A stretch of DNA of 49,228 nucleotides from contig USFD01000011.1 in assembly GCA_900553885.1 (NCBI GenBank), forward strand, positions 1-49,228, in the 5' to 3' direction. Shown here one piece after another: positions 1 through 7,912 of the stretch (position 1 is its first letter; every line of letters starts with the position of its first letter). The position numbers and the translations under genes were made by a program. Below the pieces are notes generated by a model. It saw nothing but the letters and a program-made list of their open reading frames with translations. It was not told where the DNA came from and searched no databases. The stretch comes from an uncultured Ruminococcus sp. GTDB lineage: Bacteria > Bacillota > Clostridia > Lachnospirales > Lachnospiraceae.

Positions 1-82
1 AGAAAATAGGCAAGTCAAATTTCAGTTTGTTAAGTAGACAAATCCGAAGTTGTAAAGGAGTGATAAACAGCTATCATCCTGC

Positions 83-113
83 GGTTGCAACCCTCCGTTG
101 CGTAGTTGCAACC
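83..113. repeat. Paired GTTGCAACC repeats upstream of the XRE gene
   Basis: GGTTGCAACC, a perfect 10-base palindrome, lies at 83-92, and GTTGCAACC recurs at 105-113. The copies are 21 bases apart, two helical turns, so both would face the same side of the DNA. They sit just upstream of the inferred -35 box, where an activator or repressor site is expected. The binding protein is unknown; the XRE protein encoded next door is the obvious candidate. Confidence 0.45.
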
Positions 114-122
114 GTATTTTGG

Positions 123-157
123 TTGTGTGCTATCGATAAAAACCGTATACTGATAGC
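123..157 (+). promoter_or_regulatory. Promoter and candidate operator of the XRE regulator
   Basis: TTGTGT (123-128) and TATACT (146-151) are separated by 17 bases, a plausible sigma-A promoter with a weak -35. GCTATC (129-134) and GATAGC (152-157) form an inverted repeat that brackets the -10 box, and a further GCTATC lies at 70-75. This layout is typical of autorepression by an XRE protein. The autoregulation is inferred, not shown. Confidence 0.5.
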
Positions 158-175
158 GAAAAGGAGGACGCAGAT

Positions 176-922
176 ATGACCTTTGGAGAAAAAATACAGA
201 AACTAAGAAAAGAAGCCGACCTGTCTCAGGAAGAACTGGCCTGCCAGCTGGGAGTATCCAGGCAGGCAGTCAGTAAATGGGAACGGGGCAGCGGATACCC
301 TGAAACAGAAAAAATCATACACATGAGCAGGCTTTTTAATGTAACCTTGGATTATCTTCTTAATGAAGAAAATTCCGGCAGAAATCAGAACAGCGCGCCA
401 CCCCGTACAGAGGAAGAAAAAGGGTTCTATGTAAGTCTGGAAACCGCCCGGGGATTCCTCTCCTGCCAGAAAGTACGGTACCGGAAAATAAGCCTGGCAG
501 TATTCCTCTTCATCGCAAGTCTGGCATTCAATTTTATAGAAGCTGAAATCGGCATTCTGTTCTTCATCCTTCTTGTAATTGCCGGAGCGGTTCTTCTGTT
601 CTCAATGAAGATCAGTGATATGCCGTATCGGAGACTGTGGAAGGAACCGCTTCTGTTTGATAAAAATATTCTGTCAGAACTGACTGCCGAATACATCGAT
701 TACAGGAAAAAGGCACACGCCGGAACTCTTACCGGAATCGCCCTGATCGGAATCGGTATTCTGTTCCTTCCTCTCCTGCTTCCTGCAGAGCAGGAGCTCT
801 GGGACAGTATTCTTCTGGGGATCGGGATGATCCTTGCCGGGGCAGGCGCGTTTCTGTGCATCTATCTGACAGGTATGGTAAAATCCTACCGGCTGCTGGT
901 CAGAAACACAGACCCGTTATAA
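176..922 (+). CDS. XRE-family transcriptional regulator with C-terminal membrane domain
   Basis: Residues about 5-60 form a Cro/C1-type helix-turn-helix (SQEELACQLG followed by SRQAVSKWE), the usual N-terminus of small clostridial XRE regulators. The rest is unlike a soluble effector domain: after a polar linker there are about four hydrophobic stretches (near residues 103-145, 183-202 and 213-232), so the protein is probably anchored in the membrane and may sense an envelope signal. The start follows AAAAGGAGG with good spacing. A lipoprotein gene begins 42 bases downstream on the same strand and a strong terminator follows it, so the two are probably one transcript. The helix-turn-helix assignment is secure; the signal and targets are unknown. 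Confidence 0.85.
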   Translation: MTFGEKIQKLRKEADLSQEELACQLGVSRQAVSKWERGSGYPETEKIIHMSRLFNVTLDYLLNEENSGRNQNSAPPRTEEEKGFYVSLETARGFLSCQKVRYRKISLAVFLFIASLAFNFIEAEIGILFFILLVIAGAVLLFSMKISDMPYRRLWKEPLLFDKNILSELTAEYIDYRKKAHAGTLTGIALIGIGILFLPLLLPAEQELWDSILLGIGMILAGAGAFLCIYLTGMVKSYRLLVRNTDPL

Positions 923-964
923 TAATATACATTATCCTCCCCTTCAGAAAGGAGTGAATTTTCC

Positions 965-1435
965 ATGAAAATAAAGAAAACCGTCACAGCACTCTGCACC
1001 TTGACCGCCGCCCTCCTGTGCGGCTGCGGATCCGGCCCTGCCAGCCTGCCTTTGGACTTGCCGGATATTTCCGGAAATTCCGGAACATTCTCAAAAGCAC
1101 AGGAAATCACTGTTGTCCCGGCAGGTACAGAACAGACAGACCGGATTATTACCGGGAGCGGAGAAATCGAGGCCTTCATAGCAGAAACAGATCCGGAAAG
1201 CTGGGAAATGGACACAATCCCTGAAAGCGCAGAAGAAACCGGTACTTTTCAGTTTGCCCAGGAAGAAACCAGAAAGCCGGGGCAGTCGGAAAACGACGTC
1301 CGCATGCAGACTATATGCGAAATAACAGTCTATGACAGTCCTTATCTTTCACTGCAGCTTTCCGGCCCCTTTCCTCTGTCCTTTTCTTTTAAACTTCCTC
1401 CGGAAGCAGCCGATTATCTGAACGGATATTTCTGA
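965..1435 (+). CDS. Hypothetical lipoprotein
   Basis: I do not recognise the family. The N-terminus is a short charged segment (MKIKK), a hydrophobic core and a lipobox-like LCGC at residues 18-21, so Cys21 is the likely lipidated residue and the protein would sit on the outer face of the cytoplasmic membrane. The mature part is about 135 residues, acidic, rich in Thr and Glu, and probably largely disordered; its last 30 residues are rich in aromatic and Leu/Phe residues. AAAGGAGTG precedes the ATG. It follows the membrane-type XRE regulator closely and precedes a strong terminator, which suggests a two-gene unit in which the lipoprotein is a target or partner of the regulator. That link is inference only. 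Confidence 0.6.
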   Translation: MKIKKTVTALCTLTAALLCGCGSGPASLPLDLPDISGNSGTFSKAQEITVVPAGTEQTDRIITGSGEIEAFIAETDPESWEMDTIPESAEETGTFQFAQEETRKPGQSENDVRMQTICEITVYDSPYLSLQLSGPFPLSFSFKLPPEAADYLNGYF

Positions 1436-1440
1436 TCTTT

Positions 1441-1497
1441 CAGCGTCGGTATACAGGATCACATCTGTGTTCTGTATACTGACGCTGCTGTTTTTTT
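1441..1497 (+). terminator. Intrinsic terminator after the XRE-lipoprotein pair
   Basis: A long stem pairs 1441-1456 with 1472-1487 (CAGCGTCGGTATACAG against CTGTATACTGACGCTG, one wobble pair) and is followed by CTG and a run of seven T. Confidence 0.85.
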
Positions 1498-1560
1498 ATG
1501 CTATAATTTCTCTATACACAGAAACCCGACTATCAAACAACTTATTCAGGAGATCAGATT

Positions 1561-2016
1561 ATGAATATAGAAGTAATGAGAGCAACTCAAACATGGCAGC
1601 AGGCCGGAGCCTATTATGTCCGCATTCAGGCAATGGCAAAGCAATACAATATCACACTTCGGGAAGAGTTTGACGAACACGATACACCGGATACCAGATA
1701 TATCGTACTTCTGGACGGGGATTTTCCCGTTGCGACATGCCGCCTGTACGAACTGCCGGAAGATGAGGCTGAACTTCCCACTATGATGCTCGGGCGTATT
1801 GTCGTACTTCCGGAATACCGGAAGCACGGCCTCGGCCGTCTTGTTGTCAGCGAAGCGGAAAAATGGGCCAGGGAACTGGGCTGCAGAAAAGCCGTACTGG
1901 ACAGCCGCGATGTGGCTGTCGGCTTCTATGAAAAGCTTGGTTACACCGCCTATCCCGACAGAGTGGTAAAAGGCTGGACCTTCACCTGCATTCATATGAA
2001 AAAGATGCTGGAATAA
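1561..2016 (+). CDS. GNAT-family N-acetyltransferase
   Basis: A single GNAT domain fills the 151 residues. The acetyl-CoA binding region is visible as LGRIVVLPEYRKHGLGRLVV (motif A, R/Q-x-x-G-x-G/A pattern), followed by the SEAEKWARELG helix and the C-terminal GFYEKLGYT strand-helix typical of the family. It would transfer an acetyl group from acetyl-CoA to an amine of a small molecule or protein; the substrate cannot be read from sequence. The start follows an AGGAG site. It is flanked by a terminator upstream and about 200 bases of non-coding sequence downstream, so it is probably transcribed alone. Confidence 0.85.
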   Translation: MNIEVMRATQTWQQAGAYYVRIQAMAKQYNITLREEFDEHDTPDTRYIVLLDGDFPVATCRLYELPEDEAELPTMMLGRIVVLPEYRKHGLGRLVVSEAEKWARELGCRKAVLDSRDVAVGFYEKLGYTAYPDRVVKGWTFTCIHMKKMLE

Positions 2017-2219
2017 TCTGCATTACAGGCAAAAATTTCTCTGCATAAGCAGACATTTCCTGTTCTTTCAGACGGGAACCGATTCGGCCGCCCCTGAATA
2101 TACGTCCTTGATTTCTGTTACATTTGTGATATTATTGTACCTGTGACACGAAAACTTTCCTTTATTTACGGTAGTTTCAATAAATGCTGTACCGGCTGGT
2201 GCAAAGATGAGGTGATGGG

Positions 2220-2867
2220 ATGTTCCACGATACAATGTTTATATGGCTGGGCTACTTGTCCGGCAGTGTCTTATATGCCAGGATATTTGCCAGACTGTTC
2301 CGGAAAGAAGATATGCTGGAAGAAAGCCGGGACCACAATCCCGGAACGGCAAACGCATTTATGTACGGAGGGTTCTGGTGCGGATTTCTGACGCTGATCT
2401 GTGATCTGGGCAAAGGTTTTCTCCCCGTATATCTTTTTATACTCCACAGCACAGCACCCGGTCCCGCACCTTTTTTGTCAGCACTTGTCATAGCAGCTCC
2501 GGTAATCGGTCATATTTTCCCGCTGTTCTACCGGTTCAGAGGCGGAAAAGGAATCGCCGTTACATTCGGATGTCTTCTGGGACTATACCCGGTACTGCAT
2601 CCTTTCTTTATCCTGGCGTTCTGTTTTATATTCTTTTCCGTTATACTGAAAATTACACCGCATTTTTACCGGACTATTTTTTCTTACGCATTCTCACTTG
2701 TGATTATGTACCGGAAACTTGACAGCGACGCTGTTGTTCTTGGTTTCCTGCTGATTACAGCAGCGGTACTTCTAAAAATGTTTACCAGCAAAGAAGAGCG
2801 GAATAAACTGGAGGTGAAATTACTTGGACGCACTAATCCTTTCCTGCGGGACAGGCGGCGGACATGA
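2220..2867 (+). CDS. PlsY-like glycerol-3-phosphate acyltransferase
   Basis: This integral membrane protein resembles PlsY, which acylates glycerol-3-phosphate from acyl-phosphate in phospholipid synthesis. Visible signatures are the N-terminal GSVLYARIFARLF segment, DHNPGTANAF (standing for the usual GN-GATN loop), a DLGKGF motif, and FRGGKGIAVTFG, matching the conserved glycine-rich loop. Several hydrophobic helices fit the multi-pass fold, and 215 residues is the normal size. The first loop departs from canonical PlsY, so this may be a paralogue with a special role rather than the housekeeping enzyme. Its 3' end overlaps the next gene by 44 bases. That neighbour is a glycolipid-type glycosyltransferase, so the pair probably acts on one membrane lipid pathway. 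Confidence 0.7.
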   Translation: MFHDTMFIWLGYLSGSVLYARIFARLFRKEDMLEESRDHNPGTANAFMYGGFWCGFLTLICDLGKGFLPVYLFILHSTAPGPAPFLSALVIAAPVIGHIFPLFYRFRGGKGIAVTFGCLLGLYPVLHPFFILAFCFIFFSVILKITPHFYRTIFSYAFSLVIMYRKLDSDAVVLGFLLITAAVLLKMFTSKEERNKLEVKLLGRTNPFLRDRRRT

Positions 2868-3990
2868 TGCGGCCGGAAACGCCATCGCAGAAGAACTGAC
2901 ACGCCGGGGGCATCACGCGGTAATGTTTAATCCTTATGCCCTCCAAAGCGAACAGCTGGCTGAGAGGATTAACCGCGTATATATAACAGCCGCCCGGAAA
3001 GCGCCTCTGATGTTCGGAGCCGCTTACAACATAGCGCAGCTGTACAGGCAGCTGCCCTTCCGGTCGCCGGTTTATTTTGCCAACTGCGCTATGACTTCAG
3101 TCCTGCAGGAATATCTGTCCGGACATCATTTCGATATTATCATTACTCCCCATCTGTTTCCCGCTGAAATCATAACAGCCATGAGACAGAAAGGGCTGTG
3201 CACTCCGAAAACGATTTTTATCGCGACAGATTATACCTGTATTCCGTTTACCGAGGAAACAGAATGCGACGCCTATGTCATCCCGGCTGCAGGTCTTGCG
3301 GAATCATTTACAGACCGCGGACTTCCGGCCGAAAAACTATTTCCTCTCGGCATCCCGGTACGCAGATGCTTTTCTCAGGGAGAATCCCGCAGCAGAGCCC
3401 GCGCACAGCTGGGCCTCGACCCGGACAGAAAATATATCCTGGCCGCCGGCGGCAGTATGGGCGGAGGAGATATCAGAAAAGCGATCTATACACTCATAGA
3501 TCTGGCAGCCAGCCGTTCAGATACCGAACTTATCATTGTATGCGGCTCCAACAGGAAACTGTATGATGAATTAAGCGCTCTCAGCCTTCCAAAGGTGACA
3601 GTTATCGGATTTACCGATGATATGGCCGGATATATGAAGGCCGCCGATCTGTTTGTCACCAAACCCGGCGGCCTGTCCTCAACAGAAGCAGCTGTATGCG
3701 GCGTTCCGCTGGTACATGTTGCGGAAATACCAGGATGCGAAACCTACAACGCCCGGTATTTCAGTTTTCACGGCATGAGTATCTCCTGCAGCACATCCAG
3801 AGAAGGACTGCAGGCTGCTTTTACGCTTCTGGATGACAGAACTGCCCGTGATACAATGCTTTCGAATCAGAAAAAACGGATTCCCGCAGACGCCGCCGCT
3901 CAGATCTGTACCCTTGCAGAGGATATGTCCCCTCTGCATGAAAGCCGGAATATTCCCGTAACCGAAATAATAAGGCCTGCGATCTCGTAA
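2824..3990 (+). CDS. MGDG-synthase-like diacylglycerol glycosyltransferase (GT28)
   Basis: The N-terminal half (about residues 1-165) matches the MGDG-synthase N domain, with the signature LSCGTGGGHDAAGNAI. The C-terminal half is a GT-B nucleotide-sugar domain with GGSMGGGD near residue 210 and KPGGLSSTEA near residue 280, the donor-binding loop of UgtP, MGDG synthase and MurG relatives. The likely reaction is transfer of glucose or galactose from a UDP-sugar to diacylglycerol at the membrane. The start is TTG, chosen because GGAGGTG lies just upstream and the conserved fold begins at once. It overlaps the PlsY-like gene by 44 bases, implying translational coupling. Length (388 residues) is normal. 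Confidence 0.8.
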   Translation: MDALILSCGTGGGHDAAGNAIAEELTRRGHHAVMFNPYALQSEQLAERINRVYITAARKAPLMFGAAYNIAQLYRQLPFRSPVYFANCAMTSVLQEYLSGHHFDIIITPHLFPAEIITAMRQKGLCTPKTIFIATDYTCIPFTEETECDAYVIPAAGLAESFTDRGLPAEKLFPLGIPVRRCFSQGESRSRARAQLGLDPDRKYILAAGGSMGGGDIRKAIYTLIDLAASRSDTELIIVCGSNRKLYDELSALSLPKVTVIGFTDDMAGYMKAADLFVTKPGGLSSTEAAVCGVPLVHVAEIPGCETYNARYFSFHGMSISCSTSREGLQAAFTLLDDRTARDTMLSNQKKRIPADAAAQICTLAEDMSPLHESRNIPVTEIIRPAIS

Positions 3991-4003
3991 AATATCATCA
4001 TCA

Positions 4004-4050
4004 AAAAACCTCAGACCGGTCATAAAACAACGGACCTGTCTGAGGTTTTT
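4004..4050. terminator. Bidirectional intrinsic terminator
   Basis: AAAAACCTCAGACCGGT (4004-4020) pairs with ACCTGTCTGAGGTTTTT (4034-4050) with a single mismatch. The A-run on one side and T-run on the other let it stop both the glycosyltransferase transcript and the converging surface-protein pseudogene. Confidence 0.85.
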
Positions 4051-4068
4051 CATTTATAGAAAATCAGT

Positions 4069-6046
4069 TTATTTTCTGTTCTGCTTTTTCGTATATGCGG
4101 TAATACCTGTCAGGCATCCAAAGGAAAGCAGGAGTAATTCGAACCAGAAAGCAGAGAAACTGCTGTCTCCTGTTTGAGGAGCGCTGTTCTGACTCTGGCC
4201 TGAAAGCTGTGTACCGGTTTCATTTCCGGACATACCTTCATCTCCGGATCCTCCCTCATTTCCAGCGGAAAGTATTCTGCGCGCCCGCAGCGGCGTCATA
4301 TGTTCCTTCAATTGTCCAGTTTACCGGCATATTTACGGGTTCATCATTGCCTTCCAGTATAATCTGCACCTGTGATCCCAGTTCTTTATTTGTTCCGTCG
4401 GACAAAATGGTTTCTGCAGTATAGTAATCGGAAAACCTGTTGTCGGCCGGACCGGACGGTGCAGTCACACTTTCAATTTTCTGTTTGCTGGTTGCGAAAG
4501 AAACAGAAATCGTTATACTGCCGTCGTCATTCTGAGTAACCGTCGCCGGATTTCCGTCCACCGTTGCGCTGACAGAAGGAGCAAATACATAGGCTGCATT
4601 TTCGGTAAATACTTCAGTTAAAGTCACGCTCGCCGTATATTCCGTATTCCAGTTCGCGGAATTTTCAGTTACAGCACTGCCGTCTGATGTATGATAGGTT
4701 ACGGGAAGGGCAGATGCAAAACCTTCTGTGCTGCATTGCGCCTCCATATCAAATGCATCTCCGCCGGCCGGCAGATCAATACCGGTAATATCGACAGCAT
4801 CAACGGTATGTATAGTTCCGGCCGCTGCCTGGACGGCATAGGTCAGGCCATCTTCCAGAGTAGTTTCCAGCCATATTTTACAGTCAGGAAGCAGGGGAGC
4901 TGAAGAAAGGGCAAGCTGATTCCGGATATCTTCCGCAGTAAGGAAACTGACTCCACTCACCTGCTTACTGTAATACCAGTCAGTTCCATCCGTATTTCCC
5001 TGAATTACCAGTTGTACCGATCCGGCTGCCTGCGGATCGGTATTTACACCTATTGTTCCGGCAGAGCTGTCATAAAATACATTTCCAACAGGGATCTCAC
5101 TGCCGTCCATCCGCAGTGTCATCGCTGAATCTTTTTCCAGATTGCCCGATACGATTGAAGAAGTCGAAACCGGAACTGAGGATGCAAAAAGTACGGAGGA
5201 GAGATCCAAGTTAAATGCAGGCTGGATGGAATTCCCCCTGTAATCACTTGGAACGCCGTCAACCTGAACATACCCCGGATTATAATTCATTGAATCGGCA
5301 ACAAGCGCGCGGTCCCGTCCTATCACCCCCTGTACGCCCTGATAATAGGGAGTACGCAGCCAGATCCGATAATCTCCCCAGTATTGCTGGGATATCGGAA
5401 TATTATTTTCCCCGTTACTGTAAATACCTGCATAAATGGTCGGACTGGTATAAACGCCGTCCAGAGCGTACAATTTGTCATTGAGGTAATAAAGACCGTC
5501 ATATTTATAATCCGGTGTGGCTATTGTTGAGACATTCATCAATTCCTGCTCTGCCCCGGAAAAATAATTCTCGTCTTCCTGCATCGCCAGCAGATCCGCC
5601 CGCAGCTGGCTTGCCCCATAATGATTCGGATAAACTTCGGTTACAGAGCCGCCATTATAATTGCAGCCCCACGCCGGATCATACTCTTTATTATTCCGGT
5701 AATCGCTTTCAAATACAGGGCCGCCGGAGCTGCTTCCCGCTACCAGAGGACTGGAAGCGAATAAAACAACATTATCGCCTGATACAGTCGTATTCGTTCC
5801 TGCGATATACCATTCCTACACCTCGCCGGACTCGTTCTTTCCGAAAACGATCCTGCCCACTGTGTCGTCCTGTCCATCCAGATCAAATACTGTCATAAGG
5901 TCCGTTTTGTCAGCAAATGTAGTAACACCCGGGGTTCCGTCTGCTGCCAGAACTGTTTCTGCCCCGCCTGCGACCGCCGGCATGAAATCCGCGACCACAG
6001 CTGCTGTAACAACCAGAGCTAATTTCTTCAGGTTCTTTCGTTTCAT
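4069..6046 (-). pseudogene. Decayed anchored surface protein (one in-frame stop, one frameshift)
   Basis: Three segments make one former protein. The first 76 codons hold a signal peptide (MKRKNLKKLALVVTAAVV...) and mature start, ending at a TAG (5816-5818). The same frame continues beyond it (EWYIAGTNTTVSGDN...) for over 500 codons with no second stop, so one point change, for example CAG to TAG, explains the break. Near 4265-4275 the frame shifts by one base: the upstream frame ends ...NTFRWK, while the neighbouring frame carries SAGNEGGSGDEG, then APQTGDSS, a hydrophobic segment and KKQNRK, a sortase-type C-terminal anchor. The interior is beta-rich with Ig-like stretches and no recognised catalytic motif. 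Promoter and terminator remain. Recent inactivation or sequence error are both possible. Confidence 0.75.
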
Positions 6047-6132
6047 TCAATAACCCTCCCTTTTTTCGAATCGGTTTGTGTTTCAAAAACCTTTGTAATT
6101 GAAGACACACATACAATTGCATTATATTTAAT

Positions 6133-6160
6133 AATATACAACTTTGCAGCTCAGAGTCAA
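6133..6160 (-). promoter_or_regulatory. Promoter of the surface-protein pseudogene
   Basis: On the minus strand TTGACT (6155-6160) and TATATT (6133-6138) are 16 bases apart. They lie about 90 bases upstream of the former start codon in an A+T-rich gap, so the gene probably retains its promoter although its frame is broken. Confidence 0.55.
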
Positions 6161-6260
6161 TTCAAAACATTTTTTCAACAATAAAACATTCCAATAGAAG
6201 TTTTCATTTAATCAGCTGGTTTTATAGGTTCTCTCCGGATAATCCGGCAGGAAGGCCGGA

Positions 6261-6303
6261 AGAAAAAGAAAAACCGCAAAGCCAGTAAACAAGGCTTTGC
6301 GGT
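6261..6303 (-). terminator. Terminator of the tRNA pair
   Basis: Read on the minus strand, an 11-base perfect stem (ACCGCAAAGCC with GGCTTTGCGGT, 6273-6283 and 6293-6303) is followed by TTTTTCTTTTTC. It lies directly downstream of tRNA-Pro. Confidence 0.85.
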
Positions 6304-6318
6304 ATCGCAATAAAAAAA

Positions 6319-6392
<74 letters not shown>

Positions 6393-6467
6393 ATTTACAA
6401 TAGAAAATATGCCATGCACATTTTCTCTCGGGAAAAATAAGGAATCTGCCGTCCGGCAAATTCCCAG

Positions 6468-6539
6468 CTACGGAAAAGGGACTTGAACCCCTACTAACAG
6501 AGTCAGAGTCTGCTGTGCTGCCAATTACACCATTCCGCA
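6468..6539 (-). tRNA. tRNA-Gln (anticodon CTG)
   Basis: The minus strand gives a full cloverleaf: acceptor stem TGCGGAA with TTCCGTA, anticodon loop CTCTGAC with anticodon CTG, and T arm GGTTCAAGTCC. The U1-A72 first pair is typical of tRNA-Gln. No CCA is encoded. A strong promoter lies about 35 bases upstream, and tRNA-Pro follows 75 bases downstream. Confidence 0.92.
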
Positions 6540-6573
6540 TTGTTACGACTTGTCTCTCGCAAGCAACATGGTT

Positions 6574-6601
6574 ATTATACCAGACTCCACAGAAAAATCA
6601 A
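6574..6601 (-). promoter_or_regulatory. Promoter of the tRNA-Gln/tRNA-Pro transcript
   Basis: Minus-strand TTGATT (6596-6601) and TATAAT (6574-6579) with a 16-base spacer. The perfect -10 box and position directly upstream of the tRNA genes make this a convincing tRNA promoter. Confidence 0.75.
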
Positions 6602-6790
6602 GCACTTTTTTAAATTTCTTTATAATTATTTTTTACACGCCTTTTTTCTGAATTTAATTTTCTTTTTCCAGATTTTTAAAATATTTTTACATTTTTAGTC
6701 ATAAAATATTCACATATTTTCATTAGACTAATTCTGGAAACGGTGGATAAAACTGCCGGGACTCTATACCAAGGAAAGGAGTGTCTGCTT

Positions 6791-7015
6791 ATGGTAACCG
6801 GAATTTTAAGTGCAGGATCAGATTCACATGTTTATATCAGGGATGACAGGAAATTCAATCATGTAAGTGTCAGGTCAGGACAGTATCTCTATCTGTCCGT
6901 CCACGATTGCTGGATCCCGGTAATCATCAGATTCTCTCCTGAATCAAAAAGCTGGGTTTTTCAGAATCTTGAAAATATAAACGTCAACGGACAGAAGGTT
7001 ATGATAAAAAATTAG
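6791..7015 (+). CDS. Small DUF5348-like protein
   Basis: A 74-residue protein starting MVTGILSAG. The ATG at 6791 is chosen because AAAGGAG stands about ten bases upstream; an in-frame ATG 48 bases earlier has no such site. The pattern of short beta strands, a central W-x-P (CWIPVII) and a closing NVNGQKVMI resembles the small DUF5348 proteins common in Firmicutes, whose function is not established; the match is by eye and tentative. There is no signal peptide or membrane segment. It stands alone between the divergent tRNA genes and the converging dapF, with its own terminator. Confidence 0.6.
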   Translation: MVTGILSAGSDSHVYIRDDRKFNHVSVRSGQYLYLSVHDCWIPVIIRFSPESKSWVFQNLENINVNGQKVMIKN

Positions 7016-7051
7016 GATGCGGTAAGCTCAGGCTGCCGCATCCGTTTTTTA
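7015..7051 (+). terminator. Terminator after the small DUF5348-like gene
   Basis: GGATGCGG (7015-7022) pairs with CCGCATCC (7036-7043), followed by GTTTTTTATT. The stem begins at the stop codon of the small gene, and the T-run reaches the last codon of the converging dapF. Confidence 0.8.
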
Positions 7052-7885
7052 TTCCGGCCATTCTCCTTCAAAAACGGTTTCCGCCGGTCCTGTCATATAC
7101 ACTGTATCTTTTTCCCTGTCCCATTTAATGTACAGATCCCCTCCCAGAAGATGCACTGTCATCTCATCATCTGTCAGGCCGTTGAGTATGCATGCCACTG
7201 CCGTCGCGCAGGTTCCTGTGCCGCAGGCCAGGGTTTCCCCGGAGCCGCGCTCCCACACACGCATCTCCACGGTACGGCGGTCAAGCACTCTGGCAAACTC
7301 TGTATTGATCCGCTTCGGGAAGCGTTCGTGATTCTCAAAAGCAGGCCCGATCTGTTCCAGGGGAAGTTCCTTCACATCCTGATCCACAAAAATCACAGCA
7401 TGTGGATTGCCCATGGATACGCATGTCATACGATACTCTTTCCCGTCCACCAGAAGGGGCTCATTTACCACCCGGTCTCCTTCCGCCTGTACCGGGATCT
7501 TCTCAGGTTCAAGAATCGGTCTGCCCATATCCACTTTAACCTGACTGACCTTCCCATTTTCCACGGTAAGATCCAGATATTTGATTCCGGCCAGCGTATC
7601 TACTGAAATACGGGTCTTATCTGTCAGGCCGTAATCATATACATATTTCGCCACGCAGCGGATACCGTTCCCGCACATTTCAGCCCGGGAGCCGTCCGCA
7701 TTATACATCTTCATCTCAAAATCCGCTTTATCTGAAGGACAAATCATAATCAGACCGTCCGATCCCACGCCGAAATGTCTGTCGCTGATTTTTCTTGCCA
7801 GTTCCGGAGGATCCGCAATCTTTTCTTTCAGACAGTTCACGTAAACATAGTCGTTACCAAGTCCCTGCATTTTCGTAAATTTCAT
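7049..7885 (-). CDS. dapF: Diaminopimelate epimerase
   Basis: DapF converts LL- to meso-2,6-diaminopimelate, a step in lysine and peptidoglycan precursor synthesis, in the cytoplasm. Both catalytic cysteines are present: one in AEMCGNGIR, the other in LACGTGTCATA. The N-terminal MKFTKMQGLGNDYVYV is the family signature, GNPHAV is conserved in the middle, and 278 residues is normal. It is the last gene of a minus-strand run glnA - ANTAR regulator - dapF with 27 bases to the preceding gene, so it probably shares the glnA promoter and may respond to nitrogen status. No lysine riboswitch is visible nearby. Confidence 0.95.
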   Translation of the reverse strand: MKFTKMQGLGNDYVYVNCLKEKIADPPELARKISDRHFGVGSDGLIMICPSDKADFEMKMYNADGSRAEMCGNGIRCVAKYVYDYGLTDKTRISVDTLAGIKYLDLTVENGKVSQVKVDMGRPILEPEKIPVQAEGDRVVNEPLLVDGKEYRMTCVSMGNPHAVIFVDQDVKELPLEQIGPAFENHERFPKRINTEFARVLDRRTVEMRVWERGSGETLACGTGTCATAVACILNGLTDDEMTVHLLGGDLYIKWDREKDTVYMTGPAETVFEGEWPE

Positions 7886-7912
7886 ATTACTACCAAACCT
7901 TTCCTCTCAAAA

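Noticed and set aside
60..179. Short open frame from a GTG at 60 to a TGA overlapping the XRE start
   Set aside because: The AAAGGAG site runs into the GTG with no spacing, and the frame crosses the inferred promoter and operator.
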